A DNA stretch of 64,000 bases from JAVBMP01 sp031552195 (GCA_031552195.1 JAVBMT010000017.1:124001-188000), one strand, 5' to 3'. Shown: positions 25,419 through 34,791, counted from the first letter of the stretch. Notes: generated by a model from the sequence alone, not told the origin. Numbers and translations are program-made.

Positions 25419-26209
25419 TGCCTAAAGCTATTTTATTGGCGGGATTCGGATCTGGAGGGCAGCAGGGCCAGAGGGCCTTGCTGCCCTTTGACGCAGCCGT
25501 GCGCCAGGCCTTTCCCGACCTGACCATACGCTGGGCTTTCACTTCCGATTTGATGCGCAGGCGCCTGACAAGCGCCAGGAAGAAAACTGATTCCGTGCAC
25601 AAGGCTCTATGCCGCCTTGGTTTTGAGAAATACGCCAGCGTGGCTATTCAGCCCCTGCAAGTGATACGCGGGCGTGAACATGAAAACCTGCTGGATGAAA
25701 TCGCCGAGGCTAAAAAAAACGGGGCCCCGCGCAACATCGCCCTGGGCGCTCCGCTTCTCGATTACGAACGTGACAGGCGAAGCGTCGAACGCGCGGCCCT
25801 GGCCGTTCTGCGCCATATTCCGCCTGAGCGCCGCCCGGAAGACGCTCTGGTTTGCGCCGGGCACGGCTCTTCGCACGAAGGGGGGCTTAATTACGCCCGC
25901 CTGGGAGAGGCCTTGAAGAGGCATGACGAGATGATTTTTGTGGGAACCCTGTCCGGCGCGGACGGGTTTGCCTCGCTGCTGGCGGAACTTGAGCGCGGCG
26001 GGGCCGGCCGGGTCTGGCTTATGCCCATGCTTTCAGTGCAGGGCAAGCACGCCCTGGAAGACATTACAGGCCGGGGTGATTCCTCCTGGCGCGGCATGCT
26101 GGAGAAAACCGGGCGGGAATGTCTTCCGATTGCGCGCGGACTGGTGGAATACGAGGCTTTTATAGAGCTTTGGCTGGATAACCTTCGCGCGGCCCTGGCG
26201 GAATTATAG
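25418..26209 (+). CDS. cbiK: Sirohydrochlorin cobaltochelatase CbiK, cytoplasmic type
   Basis: 263 aa; inserts Co2+ (or Fe2+) into sirohydrochlorin for cobalamin or siroheme/heme synthesis. The two metal-binding histidines of the family are His149 ('CAGHGSSHE') and His211 ('QGKHALEDITG'). 'GREHENLLDEI' is also typical. There is no signal peptide, so this is the cytoplasmic form (CbiKC-like), not the periplasmic one known in Desulfovibrio. Its ATG shares a base with the asdA stop. Sitting behind a decarboxylase is an unusual context; hemC, another tetrapyrrole gene, lies 23 kb away. Confidence 0.93.
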   Translation: MPKAILLAGFGSGGQQGQRALLPFDAAVRQAFPDLTIRWAFTSDLMRRRLTSARKKTDSVHKALCRLGFEKYASVAIQPLQVIRGREHENLLDEIAEAKKNGAPRNIALGAPLLDYERDRRSVERAALAVLRHIPPERRPEDALVCAGHGSSHEGGLNYARLGEALKRHDEMIFVGTLSGADGFASLLAELERGGAGRVWLMPMLSVQGKHALEDITGRGDSSWRGMLEKTGRECLPIARGLVEYEAFIELWLDNLRAALAEL

Positions 26210-26364
26210 TTCCGGTTTTCGCTCTGTTTCATGCCGTTTCCGGCGTTAATGAAAAATTAGCGTGAATAGTCCGCCATATATAAAAATTCCCCTGCCCCGC
26301 GAATGCCGGCGGTTTGCGCAAGGAGGGTCGGCGAAACTCCTGCGGCCTTTTCGGAATGAATTCC

Positions 26365-27144
26365 TCAGCTTTGCGAATTGATATGCTCGATATGGGCGAA
26401 GGCGTTGTGGTCGTGTATGGATTCCATGCTTTCAACCTCCACCCGGAACCAGCTCAGGTGCGGGTCGCCGACAAGGCGCGAGGCTACGTTGCGCACCACA
26501 TCCTCCACAAAGCAGGGGTTGGCGAAAGAACTTTCAGTAACCTTCTTTTCATCGTTGCGCTTCAGAACCGGATAAACGGGGGAAGACCCGGCGCTTTCCG
26601 CGATCTCAATCAATTCCTCCAGCCACATGAATCCCCTCATGCCCACCTTGATGCGCACCAGCGCGCGCTGGCTGTGCGCCCCTTCGTCGCTTATGGCCTT
26701 TGAGCAGGGGCAGACGGTCATAACCGGAACCTCAACCGTTACCTGAAGTTCCAGTTTCTGGCTTTCAAGCTCTCCCATAATGCTGCAGGAATATCCCATA
26801 AGGCCCGAGCTTCCGCTTACCGGGGCCTTTTTGCGCAAAAAATATGTAAAGTGAAAGCAGGCGTAAGCTTTGCGGGCTTCCAGCCTGTTTTTGACGTCAG
26901 CCAGAAGGTTCTTGATGCTTTGATAGCTGAGTTCTTCGTTCCAGTTTTCCAGGGCTTCCAGAAAACGGCTCATATGCGTGCCCTTGAAGGCGGCCGGAAG
27001 GTCGACGCCAAGATCCGCCAGCGCGGTGGTGTGCTGGCGTCCGCGGGTTTTATCGCTGACCACGATGGGCAGTTTTATATTGCTGACGCCAACCCGGTCT
27101 ATAGGCAAGGCCACCGGGGCCGGGCTGTTTTGAACGTCTTGCAT
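26365..27144 (-). CDS. folE2: GTP cyclohydrolase IB (FolE2)
   Basis: 259 aa; makes 7,8-dihydroneopterin triphosphate from GTP, the first step to folate and queuosine-type pterins. The tunnelling-fold signatures are visible: 'VTVEVPVMTVCPCSKAIS', with the metal/catalytic Cys in CPCSK, then 'GAHSQRA' and 'ANPCFVEDVVR'. FolE2 works with various metals, unlike zinc-dependent FolE. It is last in a minus-strand run nspC - methyltransferase - nikR - folE2, with 16 nt to nikR, and RBS GGAG lies about 10 nt before its ATG. Placement after a nickel regulator suggests a metal link, but that is inference. Confidence 0.93.
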   Translation of the reverse strand: MQDVQNSPAPVALPIDRVGVSNIKLPIVVSDKTRGRQHTTALADLGVDLPAAFKGTHMSRFLEALENWNEELSYQSIKNLLADVKNRLEARKAYACFHFTYFLRKKAPVSGSSGLMGYSCSIMGELESQKLELQVTVEVPVMTVCPCSKAISDEGAHSQRALVRIKVGMRGFMWLEELIEIAESAGSSPVYPVLKRNDEKKVTESSFANPCFVEDVVRNVASRLVGDPHLSWFRVEVESMESIHDHNAFAHIEHINSQS

Positions 27145-27160
27145 CCTGTTCGCTCCTCTT

Positions 27161-27580
27161 TCAGGCCAGTCCCCGCCCGGTGGTGGCCAGGCTCAGGTTG
27201 CCGTATTTCACCCCGCGCAGGGCGATAAGTTTTTGTGAAAGCTCGCGCATTTCCGCGCTTTTTCCGTTAAGAACCAGCACTTCGAGGCAGTTGTCGTGGT
27301 CAAGATGCACGTGCAGCGTGGCCTTTATAAGGTGGTGATAGTCATGCTGCATGTCGGTAAGGCGTTGCGAGAGGTCGCTTATGTGGTGGTCGTAAACCAG
27401 GGTAAGAGTGGCGGCTGTTTCCTTTTGCTCGTCTTCCCAGTCTTGCTGGATAAGCGTTGCGCGCAGAAGGTCGCGTATGGCCTCGGAACGGGTCTGGTAA
27501 GCGCGCCTTTCACGCAGCGCGTCGAATTTTTCAAGAAGGTCGGCGTCCAGGGAAACGCCGAACCGTACTATGTTACTCAT
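27161..27580 (-). CDS. nikR: Nickel-responsive regulator NikR
   Basis: 139 aa, ribbon-helix-helix DNA-binding domain at 1-45 ('MSNIVRFGVSLDADLLEKFD', 'YQTRSEAIRDLLR') and a C-terminal ACT-like nickel domain. High-affinity Ni ligands His79, His90, His92 and Cys98 have the same spacing as in E. coli NikR (76, 87, 89, 95). It represses nickel uptake when Ni is plentiful. No nickel transporter or hydrogenase gene is in the window, so its targets are elsewhere. It overlaps the upstream methyltransferase by 8 nt. Confidence 0.95.
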   Translation of the reverse strand: MSNIVRFGVSLDADLLEKFDALRERRAYQTRSEAIRDLLRATLIQQDWEDEQKETAATLTLVYDHHISDLSQRLTDMQHDYHHLIKATLHVHLDHDNCLEVLVLNGKSAEMRELSQKLIALRGVKYGNLSLATTGRGLA

Positions 27581-28244
27581 GAGTTTTTTTCAGCTCCCAT
27601 ATGCTTATGCTTACTTCAATCGGCAGCGCTGGCTGCGGGCTGATTTTTCCGCTGTGTATTTTTTTCGAGGTCCAGCCGCGTTCGTTCAGGGCTGTATTGA
27701 ACAGGCTGTATATATTTCTGTTAGGTTCCGCTATCCAGACTGTTCCGTCCGGCGCGAGGGCGTGTTCAAGAAAATTCATTACCGGGGCTACGAAACGCCT
27801 CTCATACATGATATCGCCGCCCCAGATAAAAGAGCAGCTGCGTGGGGCAAGGGCCGGGGCGCGCCAGTCGATAACCGCCCAGAGCGGTTGCGGGATATGG
27901 TTGGCCTCCGCGTTGCGCCGCGCGTAAAGAAGGGCTTCCGGCTCGTAGTCCATGCCGATGACCTTTGCTCCCGCGGCGCTGGCGGCCATTGCGGTCAGGC
28001 CCAACCCGCAGCCTATGTCAAGGCAGGTTTTTCCTCGAAGTTCGCCCGCGCGTTCGTTGATGACGTCAGCCAGGGCCACGCTGGCCGGCCAGAGTTCCAC
28101 CCAGTAGGGCAGGCGTTCGTCCACGGAGAATTTTTCGTCGGTAATGGATTCCCACAGGCTTTCCAGGTCAGCCGGGCGGAAAAGGAGCCATTCGCGCCCG
28201 GCGGCCGTGACTTTAATGCAGGAATCTTTTGCCGTGGTATCCAT
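27573..28244 (-). CDS. Class I SAM methyltransferase, lysine-methyltransferase-like
   Basis: 223 aa. It contains 'GKTCLDIGCGLGLTAMAASAAGAKVIGMDYEPEAL' in pieces (SAM motif I and the acidic end of beta 2, near 70-105) and 'FIWGGDIMYERRFVAPV', which resembles the post-motif 'D.lY' of the METTL18/21-like protein N-lysine methyltransferases. 'LPYWVELWPASVALAD' ahead of motif I is another hallmark of that group. The protein target is unknown. It lies between nspC (24 nt gap) and nikR (8 nt overlap), so it is surely in the operon. Confidence 0.8.
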   Translation of the reverse strand: MDTTAKDSCIKVTAAGREWLLFRPADLESLWESITDEKFSVDERLPYWVELWPASVALADVINERAGELRGKTCLDIGCGLGLTAMAASAAGAKVIGMDYEPEALLYARRNAEANHIPQPLWAVIDWRAPALAPRSCSFIWGGDIMYERRFVAPVMNFLEHALAPDGTVWIAEPNRNIYSLFNTALNERGWTSKKIHSGKISPQPALPIEVSISIWELKKTHE

Positions 28245-28268
28245 TTTTAGCGCGCCGTGCCCGATCTG

Positions 28269-29447
28269 TCATGAAAGACGGTTTTTGAAGTCCTCGTATC
28301 CGAAACTCTTAACCATTTCGAAACGGCCGTCCAGGGTTACGCGGGCTATTCCCGGCAGAGCCAGACCGTTGAAGGTATTTGTTTTTACCATGCTGTAGTG
28401 GCCCATGTCCATAAGCGTGACCCGGTCACCCGGCCTTAGCGGCGCGGCAAAGGAATATTCAGCGATTACATCGCCGGCCAGGCATGAATGACCGGCCAGG
28501 CGGCAGGTCCAGGCCTTTTCTCCGGGCAGGTCAGCCCCCAGCACTTCAGGGCGGTATGGCATTTCCAGCACGTCCGGCATGTGGGCGGCGGCGGAGGCGT
28601 CCAGAATGGCAATGGGCATGTCGGCTTCTATAACGTCAAGCACGGTCGCGACAAGAACCCCCGCGTTAAGGGCCACGGCTTCGCCCGGCTCAAGGTAAAC
28701 CTGAAGGCCGTAAGCGTCGCGAATACGCTCAATGCTCCGGCAGAGGAGCTCTATATCGTAATCAGGGCGGGTAATGTGGTGGCCGCCGCCGAAATTAAGC
28801 CACTTTATCCGCGAAAAAAAGCGTGAGAAGTTTTTTTCCACCACGGCCAGGGTACGCTCCAGCGCATCGGAATTTTGTTCGCACAAGGTGTGGAAATGCA
28901 GCCCGCTTATATCTTCCGGCAGGGTTTCGCCAAAGGCGGAGAGGCGTATGCCCAGGCGGGAGCCGGGCGAACAGGGGTCGTAAATCGGCGTTGCCCCTTC
29001 GGAGTGTTCCGGGTTGAGGCGCAGGCCGAATTCTATGGAGCGCCCGGCCCGGCGGGCGCTTTGCGCAAAAACCGGGGCCAGTTTTGCGTGCTGGCGAAAA
29101 GAGTTGAAAATGGCGTGGTCGGCTACGCCGCCCAGGAAGGCTGCATCGGCTTCGCTGTATCCGGCCGCGAAAACGTGAACTTCCTTCCCCTCGCCGTTTC
29201 CCGCGAATTCTTCGCGGCCAAGGCGGGCTTCGTGCGGCGAGCTGGCGCAAACTCCGTCGAGGACGGTGCGGAGCAGCGGGAACACGCTGAACATGGCGAA
29301 ACCTTTCAGGGCCAGCAGGATTTTGGCTCCGGTGCGTTCTTTCACCTCGCCCAGAACGCGTAAATTACTTGCAAGGCGGCCCTCATCGACTATGAAGCAT
29401 GGCGTCGGAGCCTGATGGAGGGGGAGCTTTTCCCAGGATGTTACCAT
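28269..29447 (-). CDS. nspC: Carboxynorspermidine decarboxylase NspC
   Basis: 392-aa PLP enzyme of the alanine-racemase fold; decarboxylates carboxy(nor)spermidine in the alternative spermidine/norspermidine pathway. The PLP lysine is Lys48 in 'LLALKGFAMF'. 'NFGGGHHITRPDYD' and 'YLEPGEAVALNAG' are family signatures for cofactor and substrate binding, and 'CRLAGHSCLAGD' supplies the second-subunit Cys. The partner carboxyspermidine dehydrogenase gene is not adjacent. It is first in the four-gene minus-strand run and divergent from dnaE. Confidence 0.95.
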   Translation of the reverse strand: MVTSWEKLPLHQAPTPCFIVDEGRLASNLRVLGEVKERTGAKILLALKGFAMFSVFPLLRTVLDGVCASSPHEARLGREEFAGNGEGKEVHVFAAGYSEADAAFLGGVADHAIFNSFRQHAKLAPVFAQSARRAGRSIEFGLRLNPEHSEGATPIYDPCSPGSRLGIRLSAFGETLPEDISGLHFHTLCEQNSDALERTLAVVEKNFSRFFSRIKWLNFGGGHHITRPDYDIELLCRSIERIRDAYGLQVYLEPGEAVALNAGVLVATVLDVIEADMPIAILDASAAAHMPDVLEMPYRPEVLGADLPGEKAWTCRLAGHSCLAGDVIAEYSFAAPLRPGDRVTLMDMGHYSMVKTNTFNGLALPGIARVTLDGRFEMVKSFGYEDFKNRLS

Positions 29448-29607
29448 TTTTTGACTTCCTGCCTTGTTTTATGGCCTTTTCCCACATTGAATTTACCGGA
29501 AAATTTTGCTATGCTTACGCCTTCCTGAACAATAGCGAAGGCCAGACGCAGTCCGGACTTAAACGCATTATTCGCGGCGCGTCAACATTTTTACCAGCGA
29601 AAGATAC

Positions 29608-32600
29608 ATGCCAGATTTCGTTCATCTTCATTGCCACACCGAGTTCAGCCTTCTTGACGGCGCCATACGCCTGGGCGAACTTTGCGCCAAAGCCAAAGAC
29701 TTCGGCCTTCCGGCCGCCGCCATTACAGACCACGGCAATCTCTACGGGGCCATGCAGTTTTATATGGCCGCGCAGAAAATAGGAATAAAGCCGATTATCG
29801 GCTGCGAAGTCTATGTTTGCAACGATCATACAGACAAAACCAGCGAACTCGCCAAAATTCGCAACCACCTCGTTCTGCTGGCCGCGAACACCACCGGCTA
29901 TCACAACCTGGTCAAGCTGGTTTCGCACGGGGCGCTGCACGGCTTTTATTACTCCCCGCGCGTGGATAAAAAGCTTCTGGCGCAATATTCCGAGGGAATC
30001 ATCGCCCTTTCGGCCTGCATAGGCGGGGAAATACCCCAGGCTTTCCTGAAGCGGGGAATGAAAGAGGCTTTGCGCGTAACCGAAGAGTATGCCGGTATTT
30101 ATCCGGACCGCTTTTACCTTGAAGTGCAGGAAAACGGGCTGGATGAACAGCGGGTGGTGAACGAGGCGCTGCTGGAACTGGCTGAAACCACCGGCCTGCC
30201 TCTTGTCGCCACCAACGACTGCCATTACTTGAACGCTTCCGACGTTGAGGCGCACGACGTTTTGCTTTGCATCCAGACCCAGGCCAAGGTGGCGGACGAA
30301 AAGCGCATGCGCTTCGAAACCAAGGAGCTTTATTACAAGTCTCCTGAAGAAATGGAACGCGCTTTCGCATGGGCGCCGCAGACTGTGCCGAACTCGGCGG
30401 AGATAGCTGTCGAACGTTGCGAGGGATATGAGTTTGACTTCAAAACCAGCCATTTCCCGGTTTACGCCTTGCCGGAAGGCATGACGCTGGATGCGGAATT
30501 CCGCAAACTGGCGCGCGAAGGCCTTGAAGAGCGCTTTATGAAGTCTCCGGAACCGTTGGACAGGGAAAAATATACGGCCCGGCTTGAACTCGAACTTGAC
30601 GTTATCTGCCAGATGGGTTTTCCCGGCTATTTTCTTATTGTGCAGGATTTTATCAACTGGGCCAAGGACAACGGCGTTCCGGTAGGGCCGGGGCGCGGTT
30701 CGGCCGCCGGTTCACTGGCGGCCTGGGCCTTGCGCATCACCAACATAGACCCGTTGCCGTACAATCTGCTTTTTGAACGTTTCCTGAACATAGAGCGCGT
30801 CAGCCTGCCCGACATAGACGTGGATTTTTGCGAGCGGAACCGTCACAAGGTCCTGAAGTATATGACCGACCGTTACGGGGTTGACTCCGTGGCCCAGATA
30901 ACCACCTTCGGCACCATGAAAGCCAAGGCGGTGGTGCGCGACGTCGGCCGGGCCATGGGCATGACCTTTCAGGAGACGGACCGCATAGCCAAGCTTATTC
31001 CCGGCCAGTTGAACATGACGCTTGACAAGGCGCTTGAACTTGAGCCGGACCTGGCCGCGCTTTACGCCAACGACCCGCAGACTAAAAAATTGCTGGATAT
31101 TTCCAGGCGCTTTGAAGGCATGTCGCGCCACGCTTCAACCCATGCCGCCGGGGTGGTGGTGTCCGACCGCCCGATGTGGGACTATGTTCCGCTTTATCGC
31201 GGAAAGCGCGATGAAATCGTGACGCAGTACGATATGAAAGTGGTGGAAAAAGTTGGCCTGGTCAAATTCGACTTTCTCGGCCTCAAGACCATGACGCTGC
31301 TGCAGGACACCTTGAACCTGATCGCCGAGCAGGGGAAAACCCCTCCCGACCTTGACACCCTTCCGCTTACCGATCCGGAAACATATAAATTATATGCCAG
31401 CGGCGACACTGACGGCATTTTTCAGGTTGAAAGCTCGGGCATGCGAAGTTACCTGCGCCAGCTCAAGCCCACGGTTTTTGAAGACGTTATCGCCATGCTG
31501 GCGCTTTATCGCCCCGGCCCGCTTGATTCCGGCATGGTGCCGGATTTCATAAACCGCAAGCACGGACGCCAGGAAGTGCGTTATCCGCTTGAAGACAAAA
31601 AGCCCGGACTGCTTGAGCCCTGCCTCAAAGATACTTACGGGGTCATAGTCTATCAAGAACAGGTCATGCAGATAGCCCAGATAGTGGCTAACTACACCCT
31701 TGGCGGAGCCGACCTGCTGCGCCGGGCCATGGGCAAGAAAAAACCGGAGGAAATGGCGGCCCAGCGCGTGCAGTTCGTTCGGGGGGCGGCGGAAAACGGC
31801 ATTGGGGAAAAAGACGCGAATGAAGTGTTTGATCTTATGGAAAAATTCGCGGAATATGGCTTCAATAAATCCCATTCCGCGGCTTACGCGCTTATTTCCT
31901 ACCATACCGCATACCTGAAGACGCACTACAAGGCTGAATTTATGGCCGCCTTGCTCACTTCGGAAATGGGCAATCAGGACAAGGTGCTGAAGTATGTGGC
32001 GGCCTGCAAGGATATGGGCCTGGAGGTCGACCCGCCTTCCGTGCAGCTCAGCCGCCGTGAATTCAGCGTTCATGACGGGCGTATACTTTTCGGGCTGGGC
32101 GGCATCAAAAACGTGGGCGATGAAGCCATCAGCGAAATTATCGAGGCCAGAAAGCAGAGCGGGCCGTTTGCTTCGCTGCTTGATTTGTGCGGGCGGGTCA
32201 ATTCGCGCAAGCTCACCAAAAGGGTTTTGGAAAATCTGATCAAAGGTGGAGCTTGCGACTGCTTCGGGTGCAGCCGGGCTTCAATGGCCGCGTCTCTCGA
32301 TCTTGTCGTCGCCCGGGCCCAGCGCAAGGCGAAAGAAGCGCAATCAGGCCAGGCTTCACTTTTATCCATGCTCAAGGTTGAACCGGCGCAGGCCTTGCCG
32401 GGAATCGGTTTTGACTGCGCTGAAGCCCAAACGGCCGAGTGGGCCAATGATATGAAGCTGCGCTTTGAAAAAGAGGCCTTGGGCTTCTTTTTAACCAGCC
32501 ACCCCTTGCAGCCGTATCGCAAGGAGATGATTCGCCTTGGCCTTGTCCCTCTGGAAGAATGCCGCGATTATGCGCCGCAAACCAGCGTTGTTTGCGCCGT

Positions 32601-33129
32601 GCTGGTGAACGGCGTCAAGGAGATCATCACCAAGAAAGGCGCGCGCATGGCTTTCTGCCAGGTAGGCGACCTGACCGCCGGGGCGGAGTGCGTTTTTTTT
32701 CCGGACGCCTACGCCCAGTACCGCGAACTTTTGAACTCGGACCAGCCCCTGCGGCTTAGTTGCCGCATCGCCCGGCAGAATGACGACATTGAAAAAGATG
32801 AAGAGGGCGGATTTGAGGATGATGATGAAGCGCAGCGCGAAATAAAGCTGGAGGGGGTTTCCGTGATTCCCCTGGCTCAGGCTTCCGGAGAAAGCCAGCG
32901 CCCGGTCGAGATAGACGTGCACCAGAAAGATCTCACCCCGTCAAGGCTGGAAGAACTCAAGCTGCTGCTTGGCCGGCATAGGGGGGAAGTGGCCGCGTAT
33001 TTGCGCGTTGTTTTGCCGCGCCCGGATGGAGATATCCTGTGCCGCCTGAGCCTGCCGGGGGCGTACGACGTGCGGCCCGGCCACGAACTTGAAGGCGCTT
33101 TGCAAGAATGGGCCCGTCAAACCGCGTAA
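29608..33129 (+). CDS. dnaE: DNA polymerase III alpha subunit DnaE
   Basis: 1173-aa replicative polymerase. The PHP domain comes first ('FVHLHCHTEFSLLDGAIRL'), with most metal-binding histidines kept. Next is the polymerase core: 'GPGRGSAAGSLAAW' and 'LPDIDVDFC' near 400 hold two catalytic aspartates, and 'KFDFLGLKTM' near 555 holds the third. Then come 'YRPGPLDSGM', the HhH/beta-clamp region and an OB-fold. Length and order are those of proteobacterial DnaE1. A short acidic insert (near 1055-1075, 'DDIEKDEEGGFEDDDE') lies near the C-terminal domain. The ribosome-binding site is weak (GAAAG). Transcribed alone. Confidence 0.98.
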   Translation: MPDFVHLHCHTEFSLLDGAIRLGELCAKAKDFGLPAAAITDHGNLYGAMQFYMAAQKIGIKPIIGCEVYVCNDHTDKTSELAKIRNHLVLLAANTTGYHNLVKLVSHGALHGFYYSPRVDKKLLAQYSEGIIALSACIGGEIPQAFLKRGMKEALRVTEEYAGIYPDRFYLEVQENGLDEQRVVNEALLELAETTGLPLVATNDCHYLNASDVEAHDVLLCIQTQAKVADEKRMRFETKELYYKSPEEMERAFAWAPQTVPNSAEIAVERCEGYEFDFKTSHFPVYALPEGMTLDAEFRKLAREGLEERFMKSPEPLDREKYTARLELELDVICQMGFPGYFLIVQDFINWAKDNGVPVGPGRGSAAGSLAAWALRITNIDPLPYNLLFERFLNIERVSLPDIDVDFCERNRHKVLKYMTDRYGVDSVAQITTFGTMKAKAVVRDVGRAMGMTFQETDRIAKLIPGQLNMTLDKALELEPDLAALYANDPQTKKLLDISRRFEGMSRHASTHAAGVVVSDRPMWDYVPLYRGKRDEIVTQYDMKVVEKVGLVKFDFLGLKTMTLLQDTLNLIAEQGKTPPDLDTLPLTDPETYKLYASGDTDGIFQVESSGMRSYLRQLKPTVFEDVIAMLALYRPGPLDSGMVPDFINRKHGRQEVRYPLEDKKPGLLEPCLKDTYGVIVYQEQVMQIAQIVANYTLGGADLLRRAMGKKKPEEMAAQRVQFVRGAAENGIGEKDANEVFDLMEKFAEYGFNKSHSAAYALISYHTAYLKTHYKAEFMAALLTSEMGNQDKVLKYVAACKDMGLEVDPPSVQLSRREFSVHDGRILFGLGGIKNVGDEAISEIIEARKQSGPFASLLDLCGRVNSRKLTKRVLENLIKGGACDCFGCSRASMAASLDLVVARAQRKAKEAQSGQASLLSMLKVEPAQALPGIGFDCAEAQTAEWANDMKLRFEKEALGFFLTSHPLQPYRKEMIRLGLVPLEECRDYAPQTSVVCAVLVNGVKEIITKKGARMAFCQVGDLTAGAECVFFPDAYAQYRELLNSDQPLRLSCRIARQNDDIEKDEEGGFEDDDEAQREIKLEGVSVIPLAQASGESQRPVEIDVHQKDLTPSRLEELKLLLGRHRGEVAAYLRVVLPRPDGDILCRLSLPGAYDVRPGHELEGALQEWARQTA

Positions 33130-33220
33130 TTTCGCTTTCCATTTGCGGGCTTGAATGTTTGCCGCATAAGTGTTAAAATATTGCCTGTTTTATATATAAA
33201 CCTACGCTGACAGAGTTTTT

Positions 33221-33904
33221 ATGCAAAATGCCAATCAGAAACAAAAGGCTAAGCCAAAGGGCCGTCCTCTGGCTTCCACTAATCAGGAAACCAGAAAAAA
33301 CCTGCTGGACGCCGCCGTGATGCTTTTCGCCAAGCAGGGCGTTTCCGCCACTTCCCTGGCGCAGATAGCTTCTCACGCCAATCTCACTCCGGCCATGATA
33401 CATTACTATTTCAAAACCAGGGAACAGCTTATCGAAGCCGTGGTCAGAGAACGTGTAATGAACCTGATATCCATACTCTGGCAGGATATGGACTGGCTTT
33501 CCGGCAGCCCCGTCGAAATGGTCTCTCTGCTGATCGACCACATGATAGACGCGGCGGAGCAAATGCCCTGGCTGCCGGAGCTTTGGATAAAGGAAATGGT
33601 TACTGAAGGTGGACAACTTCGGCCCATCCTGGTTTCGGCGATCAGGAAAGATAATGTCGCGCAGATTCTTAAAACTATCAAGAGATGGCAGGACGCGGGC
33701 GTTTTTCACTCAGACATTCACCCGTATTATTTTTTTAACGCCCTTGTGACCACGGTTATGACTCCGCTGTGCGTGCACAGGCGCTGGCTGCAATTTGTGC
33801 AGAAAAATCCGGACAAGGACTACCTTGACCTTACGCGCGAAGCTTTGAGCAAACACTGCAAAACCATGCTCATACACGGCATTCTGGTACATGATAGAGC
33901 CTGA
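33221..33904 (+). CDS. TetR-family transcriptional regulator
   Basis: 227 aa. The N-terminal TetR HTH spans about 25-72: 'TRKNLLDAAVMLFAKQGVSATSLAQIASHANLTPAMIHYYFKTREQL' in pieces, with the usual 'YYF.(T/S)' recognition-helix end. A basic, Gln/Lys-rich tail (1-20) precedes it. The C-terminal ligand domain has no recognisable ligand motif. The neighbour downstream encodes a BI-1 membrane protein, about 100 bp later, which might be a target. TATATA at about 33190 could be its own -10. The inducer is unknown. Confidence 0.85.
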   Translation: MQNANQKQKAKPKGRPLASTNQETRKNLLDAAVMLFAKQGVSATSLAQIASHANLTPAMIHYYFKTREQLIEAVVRERVMNLISILWQDMDWLSGSPVEMVSLLIDHMIDAAEQMPWLPELWIKEMVTEGGQLRPILVSAIRKDNVAQILKTIKRWQDAGVFHSDIHPYYFFNALVTTVMTPLCVHRRWLQFVQKNPDKDYLDLTREALSKHCKTMLIHGILVHDRA

Positions 33905-34001
33905 TTTGCGCATAGCCTCGGCCTTGGCGGATTGACAATTCCGCCTGATGCCTTAGTCTATTAAAGATACATATTGTTTTACCAACCAGCAGAGGATGAA
34001 A

Positions 34002-34709
34002 ATGAACGAAATCGGAAAAAGGCGCGTTGTCAGCGGCGTGCGTGATCAAGAAATAACCAATGCTTTTATGCGCAGGGTTTATCAATGGATGTCTTTCGGA
34101 CTGGGCCTTACGGCTGTTGTGGCCTATTGGGCCGGAACCAATGAAAATTTCCTTTACACCCTGGCCTCCAATACAGCCTTGTTTATCGGCCTGATAGTGG
34201 CTGAACTGGCTATTGTAGTGGGCATCAGCTGGGCTATAAACAAAATTTCCGCAACCGTGGCCACAGGCCTTTTTCTGCTTTACAGCGCCTTGAACGGGCT
34301 GACCTTGGCCCCGATTTTCGCCGTTTACGAGCTTGGCTCTATTTATACCGCCTTTTTCAGCGCCGGCGGCATGTTCCTGGCAATGAGCCTTTACGGACTG
34401 GTGACCAAGCGCGACCTGACCGGCATGGGCAGTTTCATGTTCATGGGGCTGGTGGGCATTATTATCGCTTCCCTGGTTAATTTTTTCCTGCATTCCGGCA
34501 CCATGAGCCTGATAATTTCCGTGCTGGGCGTATTCATTTTTGCCGGCCTTACCGCGTTTGACACCCAAAAGCTCATGAAAATGGGCGAAAGCGCTCCGGG
34601 CGATACGGAAATTGTGCAGCGCGTTGCGATTTTGGGCGCTCTTACCCTCTACCTTGACTTTATCAACATGTTCATTTTCCTGCTTCGCCTGCTCGGCAAC
34701 AGGGAATAG
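34002..34709 (+). CDS. Bax inhibitor-1 / YccA family membrane protein
   Basis: 235 aa with seven hydrophobic segments. The pattern 'FMRRVYQWMSFGL', 'LNGLTLAPIF', 'GLTAFDTQKLMKMG' with conserved Asp in the last loops is diagnostic of the BI-1/YbhL/YccA family, whose members act as pH-sensitive Ca2+ leak channels or modulate membrane proteases in bacteria. ATG 34002 is preferred to 33996 because AGAGGA lies 5 nt before it. A strong terminator follows the stop. Confidence 0.9.
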   Translation: MNEIGKRRVVSGVRDQEITNAFMRRVYQWMSFGLGLTAVVAYWAGTNENFLYTLASNTALFIGLIVAELAIVVGISWAINKISATVATGLFLLYSALNGLTLAPIFAVYELGSIYTAFFSAGGMFLAMSLYGLVTKRDLTGMGSFMFMGLVGIIIASLVNFFLHSGTMSLIISVLGVFIFAGLTAFDTQKLMKMGESAPGDTEIVQRVAILGALTLYLDFINMFIFLLRLLGNRE

Positions 34710-34721
34710 CATTTGCCGACG

Positions 34722-34764
34722 AAAAACGGAAAGCCCCGGACGCGATCCGGGGCTTTCCGTTTTT
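34722..34764 (+). terminator. Strong terminator after the BI-1 gene
   Basis: AAAACGGAAAGCCCCGGA pairs with TCCGGGGCTTTCCGTTTTT, around the 5-nt loop CGCGA. The stem is 18 bp and is followed by a T-run. It separates the BI-1 gene from lpxK, whose ATG is only 28 bp further on, so lpxK must start inside or just after this hairpin or be read through. Confidence 0.92.
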
Positions 34765-34791
34765 GAAAATACCGGCTTGAACGGGCCTGAA

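Noticed and set aside
29515..30453. 312-codon minus-strand frame opposite the start of dnaE
   Set aside because: It overlaps the conserved PHP domain coding sequence; shadow frame.
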